Under the pieces are notes generated by a model. That model was given only the letters and a program-made list of their open reading frames with translations, was not told the DNA's origin and searched no databases. This document shows, piece after piece, positions 26,097-34,887 of a DNA stretch of 36,312 nt; the first letter of the stretch is position 1, and each line of letters begins with the position of its first letter. Source of the stretch: Rahnella perminowiae (lineage in GTDB: Bacteria > Pseudomonadota > Gammaproteobacteria > Enterobacterales > Enterobacteriaceae); the NCBI RefSeq assembly GCF_019049755.1, contig NZ_JAFMOS010000625.1:1-36312 (forward strand), given 5' to 3'. Position numbers and translations under genes: made by a program.

Positions 26097-27758
26097 TTAG
26101 TGACTTCCAATCTGTGCGACCGCATCACGACTGGCATCAATACGTGCCTGTCCGTGCAGTTCGTGTAATTTGCCCTGTCGCATCTCCAGGAGTCGATCGG
26201 CGTGTTCAAAATAGTGATCATCATGGCTGATTGCCAGCACGGTTTTACCCATGTCACGCAATTGTGGCAACAGCTCACGGTAGAACGTACGGCGGAACTG
26301 CGGATCCTGATCGGCAGCCCACTCGTCGAGCAACAGGAAATCTCGCCCTTCGGCTGCCGCCAGCAACAGCGCCACACGCTTACGCTGTCCGGCAGACAGT
26401 TGCAGGTTAGTCACCTCATGGCCGCTGAACTGAAGTTTTTCTTTCATTTTCAGGCGTTGCAGCCAGTCTTCCACCAGCAGCGGATCAGGCTTCTGCCCCT
26501 GCGGGCCCAGCAACTGACCGAAGAGGTGGAAATCAGTGAACACCGCCGAGAAAATCTGCCGGTATTGTTCGGCGTTTTCAGCCGTGACCGGCACGCCGTC
26601 AAGCAGGATTTGCCCGGAACGCGGCTGATACAAACCGGTCAGCAGCATCGCCATCGTCGATTTACCGCTGCCGTTGCCGCCAATCAGGAACACCAGTTCG
26701 CCACGGGTGAGTGTCAGGTTCAGCGGACCTACGCCAAAACCTTCGCCTTCTTCTTTGCCGGCGTAACTGAACGTCAGGTCGCGCAGTTCAAGGGTGTGCC
26801 ATTTTCCGCTGACCAGGGCAGGTGTAAAGGCTTCTTTATACTCTGCCAGTTTAAGCGCTTTCAGTTTATCGAAAGCCACCTGCGCGCTGAGCAGCGTCGG
26901 CAATGCGCCCACTGCCTGTAACATCGGCGTACGCAGGAACAACAGCGTCAGGGAATAGGTCGCGGCAACGTCGGTATCCGACCAGCCCAGCGTGTTCGCC
27001 ATGAAGAACACCAGGCCAATCGCGCCAAGCATCATAATATTGGACCAGTTCACGGCGCTGAGGTGGAAGGTATCAGCGCGGATAATGTGATGCCGGTACT
27101 CCTGCGCATCTTTACGGTACACATCATCAAACAAATGACGGGCGCGCTCGCGGTTCAGCGCCAGTTCCCTGCGCCCTTCAATCACTTTCTGATAATCGCT
27201 TTGCAGCTTGTCTTCAGCATCGCGCACTTTCGCCAGATGGCGGTAAACATGTGATACCAGTTTGAAACCCCCGAAAATGGTGATCAGCAGCCAGATCACC
27301 GTCACCAGCAGCATTTCCGGCGACAACCACGCCAGATAACCGGCGCAGCCAAGGGTCAGAATAATCCCCTGCACCAGCTCCGGTAAGCGCACAAACGCCA
27401 GCGTGATATTACGGATGTCGCTGCCGAGGCTGGCAAGCAGTTGCGCATTGCCGATTTGCTCAATGCGTTCGATATCAGTATCAAGGATACGTTTAATGAA
27501 CTGGCCGCGCAGACGGTAAATGAAATGATGACCCAGCACAGTCAGTGCCAGCTGTGAGCCCAGCGTGACGGCCATCAGCAGCAGCAGTAATCCGAGGAAT
27601 TGCGGAAGAACACTCAGGGAGCCTTGTGTGGTTTCAATCAGCTTGAGATTGATAAACGCGATCAGCCCGATACCCAGAACGGCGCTGAGCAGGCTCAGCG
27701 CCATAACGCCTAAAAACGGCCAGCGATATTGCTTAAAGACAACACGTAACAACTCCAT
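26097..27758 (-). CDS. yojI: YojI-type ABC exporter (peptide/siderophore type)
   Basis: A 553-aa half-transporter with six membrane helices (about residues 10-290) fused to an ATPase domain. It has Walker [10 protein letters not shown] (360-368), the signature LSAGQ (454-458), Walker B FLLLDEW (Asp478, Glu479) and H-loop ISHDDHY. Long identical stretches with E. coli YojI, such as [20 protein letters not shown] and [16 protein letters not shown], support orthology. E. coli YojI exports microcin J25 with TolC; relatives (PvdE, SyrD) export siderophore precursors or lipopeptides. A Fur-like site at 27824-27842 hints at iron control. The 272-aa membrane protein follows in the same operon. Confidence 0.94.
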   Translation of the reverse strand: MELLRVVFKQYRWPFLGVMALSLLSAVLGIGLIAFINLKLIETTQGSLSVLPQFLGLLLLLMAVTLGSQLALTVLGHHFIYRLRGQFIKRILDTDIERIEQIGNAQLLASLGSDIRNITLAFVRLPELVQGIILTLGCAGYLAWLSPEMLLVTVIWLLITIFGGFKLVSHVYRHLAKVRDAEDKLQSDYQKVIEGRRELALNRERARHLFDDVYRKDAQEYRHHIIRADTFHLSAVNWSNIMMLGAIGLVFFMANTLGWSDTDVAATYSLTLLFLRTPMLQAVGALPTLLSAQVAFDKLKALKLAEYKEAFTPALVSGKWHTLELRDLTFSYAGKEEGEGFGVGPLNLTLTRGELVFLIGGNGSGKSTMAMLLTGLYQPRSGQILLDGVPVTAENAEQYRQIFSAVFTDFHLFGQLLGPQGQKPDPLLVEDWLQRLKMKEKLQFSGHEVTNLQLSAGQRKRVALLLAAAEGRDFLLLDEWAADQDPQFRRTFYRELLPQLRDMGKTVLAISHDDHYFEHADRLLEMRQGKLHELHGQARIDASRDAVAQIGSH

Positions 27759-27823
27759 GAATTTTTCTCATTCTGAATGCAGGGAAATAATGCTGCACGC
27801 AGTTTAATGACACGCATTGCCAT

Positions 27824-27842
27824 ATCAAGAACAATTCTCATT
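27824..27842 (-). promoter_or_regulatory. Candidate Fur box upstream of yojI
   Basis: On the minus strand it reads AATGAGAATTGTTCTTGAT. Compared with the palindrome AATGAGAAT-n-ATTCTCATT, 14 of 18 positions agree, with the left half perfect. It lies 66 bp before the yojI start and contains the stop codon of the upstream transporter (27838-27840). Confidence 0.45.
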
Positions 27843-29226
27843 TTACCCGCGTATCCTGACGGATCACCATGCGCTCGAACTTGCCGGCAACCACCAGATA
27901 GCCAAACATGCCCAGCAAACCGTGCGCACCGACAAACCACAGCGCGAGGTTAAAGGAGCCGGTTACCGCGACGATATAACCGATCACGACAGGGGTAATA
28001 ATCCCGGCAACGTTGCCCAGGCAGTTAAACACCCCGCCGCTCAGGCCGATCATTTTCTCCGGTGCGGTATCCGACATCACCGCCCAGCCGATGGCCGATA
28101 AGCCTTTGCCGAAAAATGCCAGCGTCATCAGCGCAATCACCGCCGCATCAGTGGTGACAAAATTGGCCATGGCCAGCATCGCCGCGAAGAACATCCCGAG
28201 CACAAACGGCGTTTTACGCGCTTTCGACGGGCTGACACCGCGGCGGATCATATAATCTGACATTACGCCACCGAGTACACCGCCTGTAAAACCACAGATG
28301 GCCGGTAACGCCACCACCCATCCGGCTTCCATGACCGTCATCCCCCGCCCTTTGATCAGGTAAATCGGGAACCAGGTCATAAAGAAGTAACTCATCGAGG
28401 TGATGCAGTACTGGCCGATATAAATGCCCCACAGCGTCCGGCTCTGGAAGAGTTGCATCACTTCACGCAAGGTGAATCGCTGACGTGAGGCTCGGCGGTT
28501 CAGTTCCAGATCAACCAGCGCACCGTTGGCGCGGATGTGTTCGAGTTCGGCTGGTTTAATGTGCGGACTGCTGTGTGGCTCTTTGTACAATGCGAACCAG
28601 AGGATCCCGGCAATCAGCCCGACGCAGCCCATCCACAGGAACACATGTTCCCAGCCCAGCGCGTGGGTCAGCCACGCCATGATCGGCGTAAACACGCCGA
28701 TCGCCATGTATTGTGCGGAATTAAACAGTGAAGTGGCGGTGCCGCGTTCGTTGGTCGGGAACCAGCAGGCGACGATGCGCGCATTGGCAGGAAACGCCGG
28801 CGACTCCACCAGCCCGAGCATGAAGCGCAGGAAAAACAGCATGATTGCCGCCGAAATCCCGCTGACCCCGAACCAGCCCACCGTGCCCTGCAACAAAGTA
28901 AAGACGGACCAGAACACCAGACTGCAACCGTACACCCGCCGTGCGCCGTATTTATCCAGCAGCCAGCCGCCGGGAATTTGCCCGATCATATACGCCCAGG
29001 CGAACGCCGAAAAAACCATGCCGAGCATGACCGGATCCAGATTCAGCACCCGCGAGACTTCGGTACCGGCAATCGACAGCGTGGCACGGTCGGCGTAGTT
29101 AATCACCGTGATGGCAAAAATCATCCCGAGAACCACGTAACGGAAATGACCCGGTTTTGCCGCTTCAGCCGCTGACTCACGGATGACCGGCTTTGCGTTA
29201 TCTGACACATCTGTAGGGGACGTCAT
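27838..29226 (-). CDS. ACS-family MFS transporter, D-glucarate/galactarate (GudP) type
   Basis: A 462-aa, 12-helix anion:cation symporter. It follows E. coli GudP/GarP closely in NYADRATLSIAG, FSAFAWAYMIGQIPGGWLLD, SRIVACWFP-like ARIVACWFPTNERGTA, SLFNSAQY, GWLTH-like AWLTHALGW, and IGQYCITSMSYFFMTWFPIYL, which points to uptake of a hexarate or similar organic acid by proton symport. GGAGAG precedes ATG 29226. It diverges from the LysR gene at 29398, its probable regulator. No glucarate dehydratase or aldolase is in the window, so the substrate could be a different acid. Confidence 0.92.
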   Translation of the reverse strand: MTSPTDVSDNAKPVIRESAAEAAKPGHFRYVVLGMIFAITVINYADRATLSIAGTEVSRVLNLDPVMLGMVFSAFAWAYMIGQIPGGWLLDKYGARRVYGCSLVFWSVFTLLQGTVGWFGVSGISAAIMLFFLRFMLGLVESPAFPANARIVACWFPTNERGTATSLFNSAQYMAIGVFTPIMAWLTHALGWEHVFLWMGCVGLIAGILWFALYKEPHSSPHIKPAELEHIRANGALVDLELNRRASRQRFTLREVMQLFQSRTLWGIYIGQYCITSMSYFFMTWFPIYLIKGRGMTVMEAGWVVALPAICGFTGGVLGGVMSDYMIRRGVSPSKARKTPFVLGMFFAAMLAMANFVTTDAAVIALMTLAFFGKGLSAIGWAVMSDTAPEKMIGLSGGVFNCLGNVAGIITPVVIGYIVAVTGSFNLALWFVGAHGLLGMFGYLVVAGKFERMVIRQDTRVK

Positions 29227-29304
29227 GTTTTCTCTCCAGACTTATGATTGCATTCCCTGCTTTTTGTGACCGGATGCACAGTTTTTGGCGTTTCGGCCAC
29301 GCCA

Positions 29305-29316
29305 TTTAGATCTAAA
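29305..29316. promoter_or_regulatory. 12-bp palindrome in the divergent transporter/LysR region
   Basis: TTTAGATCTAAA is a perfect palindrome 78 bp before the GudP-type start and 81 bp before the LysR start. Its central position in a divergent region fits a LysR-type or global regulator site; there is no clear T-N11-A assignment. Confidence 0.4.
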
Positions 29317-29397
29317 AAATCCAAATTAATTAACAGAGTAGAAACATTTGACGATACGGTCTAAGTTAAAAAGACAATGGAACAAGTCAAAAATTGA

Positions 29398-30333
29398 ATG
29401 ATTGAATTAAACCAGTTGCGCTGTTTTGTAGCGGTCGCGGAGGAATTACATTTCGGCCGGGCGGCAAAAAGATTGTTCATGACGCAGCCACCGCTGAGCC
29501 GTCAGATCCAGTTACTCGAGCATGCGCTGGGTGCGCGTTTGCTCGAACGGACCAACCGGCACGTCAGCCTGACGGCCTCGGGCAAGACATTTTTGCGCGA
29601 TGCAAAACTGATCCTCGAATTTACCGGGCAGGCACAGGAGACGGTAAAACGGGTTGAAAAAGGAGAAATTGGCCGGCTGACGTTGGGATTCACAGCGGTC
29701 AGTGGTTACTGGCAGATCCCGCAGATTATTGCGCTGGCTGCAAAGGAATTACCTGAAATCACGCTGGTGATGAAGGAAATGGTGTCGTCAGCGCAGCTTC
29801 AGGCACTGGCGGCACGCACGCTGGATATCGGCTTTGTGCGCCAGCCTGTGGCGTTATTTCCGCTGGCCTATCACTGCGTGCTGCGCGAGCCGTTATGCGT
29901 TGCGCTGCCTGCCTCATCCGCACTGACCGCAAAACCGCGCATCCGTCTGCGTGACTTCGCCGGACAGCCATTCATTATGTACTCCGCCAGCGAAGGTAAA
30001 TATTTTTACGACTGTATCGCCGGGCTGTTTGCGCAGGCTAATGTCGTGCCACATTACGTTCAACATTGCAGCCAGACCCATACCATTCTCGGGCTGGTGC
30101 GCGCCGGTGTCGGGCTGGCGATTGTGCCGGAAAGTGCCCGCCAGCTGGCCTTTCCCGGCATCGAATTCCGCCCGCTCAGCCACCCGGACGCCTTCGCTGA
30201 AATCCATATGGCGTGGCGTCAGGATGGTGAAACCCCCGCGCTGCTGGCGTTCAGACAAATGGTGACAGCACATAGCGCGGCGCAGAATATACCTGCGCCG
30301 CGGCGTAAGCCCCGTGCTCAAAAATCAGCGTAA
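29398..30333 (+). CDS. LysR-family transcriptional regulator
   Basis: A 311-aa LTTR. The N-terminal winged helix-turn-helix is typical (FVAVAEELHFGRAAKRLFMTQPPLSRQIQLLE, about residues 10-42), followed by a linker helix and a two-lobed effector domain from about residue 90 (RLTLGFTAVSGYWQIP). It lies in the CatR/BenM-like branch by the ELHFGRAA and QPPLSRQI forms, which often sense aromatic or organic acids. It diverges from the GudP-type transporter, its likely target. Its final nine bases overlap the end of the FAD oxidoreductase gene on the other strand. The C-terminus is Pro/Arg-rich. Confidence 0.93.
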   Translation: MIELNQLRCFVAVAEELHFGRAAKRLFMTQPPLSRQIQLLEHALGARLLERTNRHVSLTASGKTFLRDAKLILEFTGQAQETVKRVEKGEIGRLTLGFTAVSGYWQIPQIIALAAKELPEITLVMKEMVSSAQLQALAARTLDIGFVRQPVALFPLAYHCVLREPLCVALPASSALTAKPRIRLRDFAGQPFIMYSASEGKYFYDCIAGLFAQANVVPHYVQHCSQTHTILGLVRAGVGLAIVPESARQLAFPGIEFRPLSHPDAFAEIHMAWRQDGETPALLAFRQMVTAHSAAQNIPAPRRKPRAQKSA

Positions 30334-32583
30334 ATTAAGCGAATACAGCGCTGGCACACCGCCTGCGGTGCTGACGATGTCAAGACGGATCCGCCGGACA
30401 GACCGGGCGGACGGGATATTATGCTCACAGACTGAGTGCCGGTTACCCGTCACTTCCGCCAGCAACTCATCGTCTGCCCACAGGCGGTAATGCGTCACGC
30501 AATGCGGCGTCACCGCCAGCGCATGCCCCATCTGCACGCTTTCCATCGCATTATCAAAATCGTTATCAAATATCAGCGTCAGCGCCTGTATCTTCTGCGG
30601 CGTTTCCCAGTGCCAGCATACGGAAGGCGCAGGATCATTCAGGTCAGGCACCCAGGCGTTTGTTTGCTGCTCCGGACGCAGACGGCCATTTAGCAGATTA
30701 CCGGCAGCGTAACAGCGCAGCGCAGGCTGGCAGCGCAGTGCCGGGAGGATCTGATTCGGGTGGCGGCGCGGCAGCCAGAAATCAAACTCATCCACACCAT
30801 AATCGCCGTCTGCAATCTGCCGCGTGTGTTTTGCCACGCGTGCATTCAGGCTGTTGAAAACGGTCATGATGCCGGGCAGAAGTTTCCCGCTCAGGGCGAT
30901 ATCCACCTGTTTATTGCTTTCAAAAGCGATAAACAGGTATTCGTCGCGCGGGCTCTGATGAGTAAATTTCACCGTATATTCCCCCTGACCGCTGACCTGA
31001 ATTTCGCACGCATCCAGCGGGGTATCCGCCGTGAAATTCCCAACACGCGCTGATCCCAGCAGGCTGACTTTCAGCGGCTGCGGCGACGTGGAACGCAACG
31101 TAAAATGCATTACCGGCAGCGTTTCCCCGGCTTTCAGCGGCAGAAGCAGTGCCATCCGCGCGTCAAGGGACGTCCATTCCCCGCTGGCGGCAAGTTCACG
31201 CAGTAACAGTTCGCTGCTGACCGAGACATGCGCGCCCTGTGCCGGGTCTTCCAGCCACTGGCGCGGAATATAACAACCGGTCTGTTGCAGATGCTGTTGC
31301 AGCGCGCCGATGCGGTTTTTCTCCGCCAGTTGCGGCGCATTCAGCTGCCCGCGATCGCACAGTGCGGCGGCGCGACCGGCCACTTCGCCCAGTAAACCGC
31401 AGGTACACATCACCCGCGCACTGCCAAACGCCACATGGGAAGCCGAGATCAGCCGTCCGGTGAGAAACAGGTTTTCCAGCGAGCGGCTGTACAGGCTGCG
31501 GTAAGGGATGGTGTAAGTGCCTTTGCTGTGGAACTGGCGACAGCCGTCATGTTTGCTGTAAACACCATCAGCGGGATGCAAATCGATCGACCAGCCACCG
31601 TAAGCCACCGCGTCATAATGGTCGCGCTGTTCAATAATGTCCTGCTGGCAAAGGATATGGTCGCCGACAAACCGGCGGCTTTCGCGTTTGCCGGGAATGG
31701 CGCCGACCCATTCGATGGTCATGCAGGCGGCTTCCGGAAACTGGCCGGAGTTTTTAATGTGATCCCACACGCCCCAAACTATTTTCCACAGCTCCCATTT
31801 GATCTCTTCGCTGTCGTGGACGGTATCCAGCCGCCCGCCCCATTCCAGCCACCACAAATCACAACCGTTGAGCGTGGAGGTCAGACGGGTATAGCGCGGG
31901 ATCTCTTCAATATTTTGCAGGGCAAAAGACGGCGGAACGAAATCCACCGGCGCCCCGCCTTTTTTGGTGTAGAAATAGATCGAGTGCCCGAGCTTATGAC
32001 CGAAGTTATCACCCGGTGCCATTTTTTCACCGAATTCGCCGGGATCTTCCGCACCAACACGGTATTCCGCTCCGGCCAGATGCCCGAGCACGCCGTCACC
32101 GGTCGCATCGCAAAACTGTGTGGCGCTGATGTTGTAGAAGGTTTCGTTGATGGCGTTAAAACCTTTCACCCGTATGATTTTTCTCTCTTCGGTTTCCACC
32201 TCAAACAGGGCGGTATTGAGCAACAATGTCAGGTTCGGCTCGCTTCTGGCCATATCCAGTAACACCAGATCAAACATCACCGGATTGCCTTCTTTGTTGC
32301 GGTAAAGGTTTTCCTCCATGATTTCGCCCATGATACCGCCCTCGCGTGCCCAGCGGTTGTTGTTGCCCATATGCGAGGTGGCGCCGTTCGCCCATAAGCG
32401 GACTTCGCTCGAGGCATTGCCGCCCAGCACCGGCCGGTCCTGAACCAGCACGACTTTCAGCCCGTCACGTGCAGCGGCCAGTGCAGCACACAGCCCGGCC
32501 AGACCGCCACCGGCGACCAGAAAATCAGTGTGCATCTGTTGTTGCGGAAATTCACGGGCACCGGTTTGCGGAAAAATTTGCAT
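30325..32583 (-). CDS. FAD-dependent oxidoreductase (FAD_oxidored type) with C-terminal beta-rich domain
   Basis: A 752-aa protein from the chosen start. FAD binding: Rossmann motif VAGGGLAGL (23-31), then LGGNASSEVRLW, typical of the FAD_oxidored family (PF12831), and a second conserved block CDATGDGVLGHLAGAEYRVG. The family domain ends near residue 430 (SARVMCTCGLLGEVAG). About 300 further residues follow, with predicted beta-sandwich character; the last 100 (HWETPQKIQALTLIFDND...RRIRLDIVSTAG) resemble galactose-binding-like domains. ATG 32583 has GAGGA upstream; a longer frame from 32634 is less likely. No signal peptide. It diverges from the IclR gene and probably oxidises or dehydrates a carbohydrate or organic acid; the substrate is unknown. 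Confidence 0.88.
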   Translation of the reverse strand: MQIFPQTGAREFPQQQMHTDFLVAGGGLAGLCAALAAARDGLKVVLVQDRPVLGGNASSEVRLWANGATSHMGNNNRWAREGGIMGEIMEENLYRNKEGNPVMFDLVLLDMARSEPNLTLLLNTALFEVETEERKIIRVKGFNAINETFYNISATQFCDATGDGVLGHLAGAEYRVGAEDPGEFGEKMAPGDNFGHKLGHSIYFYTKKGGAPVDFVPPSFALQNIEEIPRYTRLTSTLNGCDLWWLEWGGRLDTVHDSEEIKWELWKIVWGVWDHIKNSGQFPEAACMTIEWVGAIPGKRESRRFVGDHILCQQDIIEQRDHYDAVAYGGWSIDLHPADGVYSKHDGCRQFHSKGTYTIPYRSLYSRSLENLFLTGRLISASHVAFGSARVMCTCGLLGEVAGRAAALCDRGQLNAPQLAEKNRIGALQQHLQQTGCYIPRQWLEDPAQGAHVSVSSELLLRELAASGEWTSLDARMALLLPLKAGETLPVMHFTLRSTSPQPLKVSLLGSARVGNFTADTPLDACEIQVSGQGEYTVKFTHQSPRDEYLFIAFESNKQVDIALSGKLLPGIMTVFNSLNARVAKHTRQIADGDYGVDEFDFWLPRRHPNQILPALRCQPALRCYAAGNLLNGRLRPEQQTNAWVPDLNDPAPSVCWHWETPQKIQALTLIFDNDFDNAMESVQMGHALAVTPHCVTHYRLWADDELLAEVTGNRHSVCEHNIPSARSVRRIRLDIVSTAGGVPALYSLNLR

Positions 32584-32646
32584 AAAGTTTGTTTCCTCTA
32601 AAACTGACGATAAAATCGTTTTACGTATTTTCATTTGAAGCGCGCC

Positions 32647-33342
32647 ATGTCATCACAACCGAATCAAAGCCTTATCGACGGCATACGCTGTCTGCAATAT
32701 CTGGTTTCCAGTGACCGTGCCATTGGCTGTCGCGAACTGGCACGCCTGATGGATATCAACGCGACCCGTGTGAACCGGCTGCTGATGACCATGGCGGCCA
32801 TGGGGCTGACCCAGCAGGATGATCAGCGGCGCTATCTTCCCGGTCCGGGCATCCACGCCCTTGCCGCGCAATCTATCCGCGGCTCCGCACTGTTTTCGCA
32901 GGCTCTGCCGCTGCTTGAGCGCCACGCCCCTAAAGACATCGTGGTGGCAATGGGCGTGCTGTGGGAGGATCAGGTCACTTATATTTATCACTCTGAACCG
33001 GGTCTTCAGGTCAGTCAGGCACTGGCCGGTTTTCATATGCTGCCCGCATGGCAATCTGTGATTGGCATGTCGCTGCTTGCGGCTGAAAGTGATGACGCAT
33101 TGCAGGCACGGTTCACACAGGAACAGTGGCAGACGATGGCACCTTATCTGGCGCAGCAGCGTGAGCAGGGTTATGTCGTCTGGCAGCATGACGACGGCGA
33201 GGTGTCGATGGCACAACCGCTGGGTGCACATAACGCCGCGCTGGCCTTCGCCGGCATGTGGAATACCGGTGAAGCTGACATCGCAACGCGCCTGACCGGC
33301 TTACGCCAGCTCACCGCGCAGCTCGTTCCTCATCCTGTGTAG
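32647..33342 (+). CDS. IclR-family transcriptional regulator
   Basis: A 231-aa regulator with an N-terminal winged helix (about residues 5-65; GCRELARLMDINATRVNRLLMTM) and a C-terminal effector domain (about 80-225) that is shorter and less conserved than in IclR or KdgR. It diverges from the FAD oxidoreductase with 63 bp between and converges on the ACS transporter at 33311, overlapping its last 32 bp. It probably represses one or both. ATG 32647 has GAAG six bases upstream; the in-frame TTG at 32635 is less likely. A T/A-rich segment between the two starts (around 32610-32633) may hold the operator. Confidence 0.88.
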   Translation: MSSQPNQSLIDGIRCLQYLVSSDRAIGCRELARLMDINATRVNRLLMTMAAMGLTQQDDQRRYLPGPGIHALAAQSIRGSALFSQALPLLERHAPKDIVVAMGVLWEDQVTYIYHSEPGLQVSQALAGFHMLPAWQSVIGMSLLAAESDDALQARFTQEQWQTMAPYLAQQREQGYVVWQHDDGEVSMAQPLGAHNAALAFAGMWNTGEADIATRLTGLRQLTAQLVPHPV

Positions 33343-34648
33343 GGTGTTCCGGGGGGTCAAGACTGATCCGCCCCACCACAAACAGGTAAGAACAGATCCC
33401 AAGCCCCGCCAGTACAGCAATAAACGCCAGCGCCGGGGCGAAGTTGTCTCCGCTTATCAACGCACCGATGGCAATCGGCACCACAATCGATGACAACGCG
33501 CCGGTAAAATTAAACACCCCACCCGCCAGCCCGATCAGGTGACGCGGCGCGAGTGCCGTGACGAATACCCAGGTGATGGTCGCCAGGCCGTTGCCAAAAA
33601 ACGCCACCGACATAAAGACGATAATAAGCGTCGGATCATTGGTGTAATTCGCACCCAGAATGAACAGGGTCAGCGCCATACCCAAAATCACCGGTGCTTT
33701 ACGGGCAAAACTGGCGCTGACGCCACGTTTGATTAATCGGTCAGAGACAAATCCCGCCAGCAACACGCCCACAAAAGCGGCCAGATAAGGTACCGAGGCG
33801 ATATAGCCTGATTTGATGAAATCCATATGCCGGTACTGCACCAGATAGGTGGGGAACCAGGTGAGGAAAAACCAGAAGGTGGCTGAAATGGTGAACTGAC
33901 CGAAATAAATGCCGGCCAGCTTGCGGCTGCGGAACATCAGCGCGAGGTCACTCCAGACAAATTTGCGCTTCGCCGCTTCCTGCCGGCTTTCAAGGATCGC
34001 GCCGCCGTCACGAATATGGTCAAGCTCTGCCTGAGAAACGCCTTTATGCTCCAGCGGTTCGCGGTAAAGGCAATACCACACCAGCGCCCAGACCATGCCC
34101 GCCACACCGGTGATCAGAAACAACCCTCGCCAGCCGTAAAGATCCTGCAAATGAAATAACACCGGCGTCATGCAGGCCAGTCCGACAAATTGCGCGGAAG
34201 AATAGATGCCGATGGCGCTGGCCCTTTCTTCTTCAGGAAACCAGCTGGAAATCACCCGGTTATTGGAAGGCATCACCGGTGCCTCAAATGCCCCGACGCC
34301 GAGACGCAGACCAATCAGTGCGCCAAAACTGCTGGCCACGGCATGCAGCGCGGTGATCAGTGACCAGAGAAACAATCCCACGCCATACACTACGCGGGCG
34401 CCGAAGCGGTCAATGATAAAGCCGCCGGGGATTTGCAATGCGGCATAAATCCAGCCAAATGCTGAAAATATCAGCCCCATCTGCAATGGTGTAAATTGTA
34501 ATTCACCGGCCATTTGCGTGGCCGCCACCGACAGATTGGTTCTGTCCATGTAATTGATAATGATGTTGATAAACACCAGACCGAGCACCATAAAGCGTAC
34601 GCGCCCGGTGCTTTTTGCCTTAACGCGGGTAAGTGGTTGTTCTGACAT
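33311..34648 (-). CDS. ACS-family MFS transporter (organic/sugar acid uptake)
   Basis: A 445-aa, 12-helix symporter of the anion:cation symporter family. Marks include NYMDRTNLSVAATQM in TM1, FSAFGWIYAALQIPGGFIIDRFGARVVYG (motif A region), RLGVGAFEAPVMPSNNRVISSWFPEEERASAIGIYSS, and FNFTGALSSIVVPI late in the protein. It is of the same family as 27838 but clearly a different branch, so not a recent duplicate. GAGAG precedes ATG 34648. An inverted repeat at 34720-34738 lies 72 bp upstream. It overlaps the convergent IclR gene by 32 bp. It likely imports the substrate of the FAD oxidoreductase. Confidence 0.92.
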   Translation of the reverse strand: MSEQPLTRVKAKSTGRVRFMVLGLVFINIIINYMDRTNLSVAATQMAGELQFTPLQMGLIFSAFGWIYAALQIPGGFIIDRFGARVVYGVGLFLWSLITALHAVASSFGALIGLRLGVGAFEAPVMPSNNRVISSWFPEEERASAIGIYSSAQFVGLACMTPVLFHLQDLYGWRGLFLITGVAGMVWALVWYCLYREPLEHKGVSQAELDHIRDGGAILESRQEAAKRKFVWSDLALMFRSRKLAGIYFGQFTISATFWFFLTWFPTYLVQYRHMDFIKSGYIASVPYLAAFVGVLLAGFVSDRLIKRGVSASFARKAPVILGMALTLFILGANYTNDPTLIIVFMSVAFFGNGLATITWVFVTALAPRHLIGLAGGVFNFTGALSSIVVPIAIGALISGDNFAPALAFIAVLAGLGICSYLFVVGRISLDPPEHPTQDEERAAR

Positions 34649-34719
34649 AAGAATGTTCTCTCATATTTATTCTCACGACCCGCCAGGCTGCGGCAGGATG
34701 ACGTTCACTTATCTTTCAG

Positions 34720-34738
34720 TGTTTCTTTTATAGAAACA
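34720..34738. promoter_or_regulatory. Inverted repeat upstream of the ACS transporter, candidate operator
   Basis: TGTTTCT and AGAAACA, perfect 7-base arms around TTTAT. A 10-base part of the same sequence (TAGAAACATT, 34731-34740) recurs at 29339-29348 upstream of the other MFS gene. It resembles KdgR/IclR-family sites in form, so the IclR protein at 32647 or a global sugar-acid regulator may bind it. Confidence 0.4.
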
Positions 34739-34887
34739 TTCAGACCTCCGCAAAGTGTTATCGTTCATTTTGTGATCTGCATTGGAGAACGGGCTGACCC
34801 TTTACGAAATTTTAGAACGCCGTTTCCGTTACTCACCGGCGCAAGAAAAAAGCTGACAGTCCGACGCACGCTTCCTAAACTGAGGTA

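Noticed and set aside
31435-32262. A 275-codon plus-strand open frame
   Set aside because: It is entirely antisense to the FAD oxidoreductase gene, whose protein has clear family motifs; the shadow arises from codon bias.
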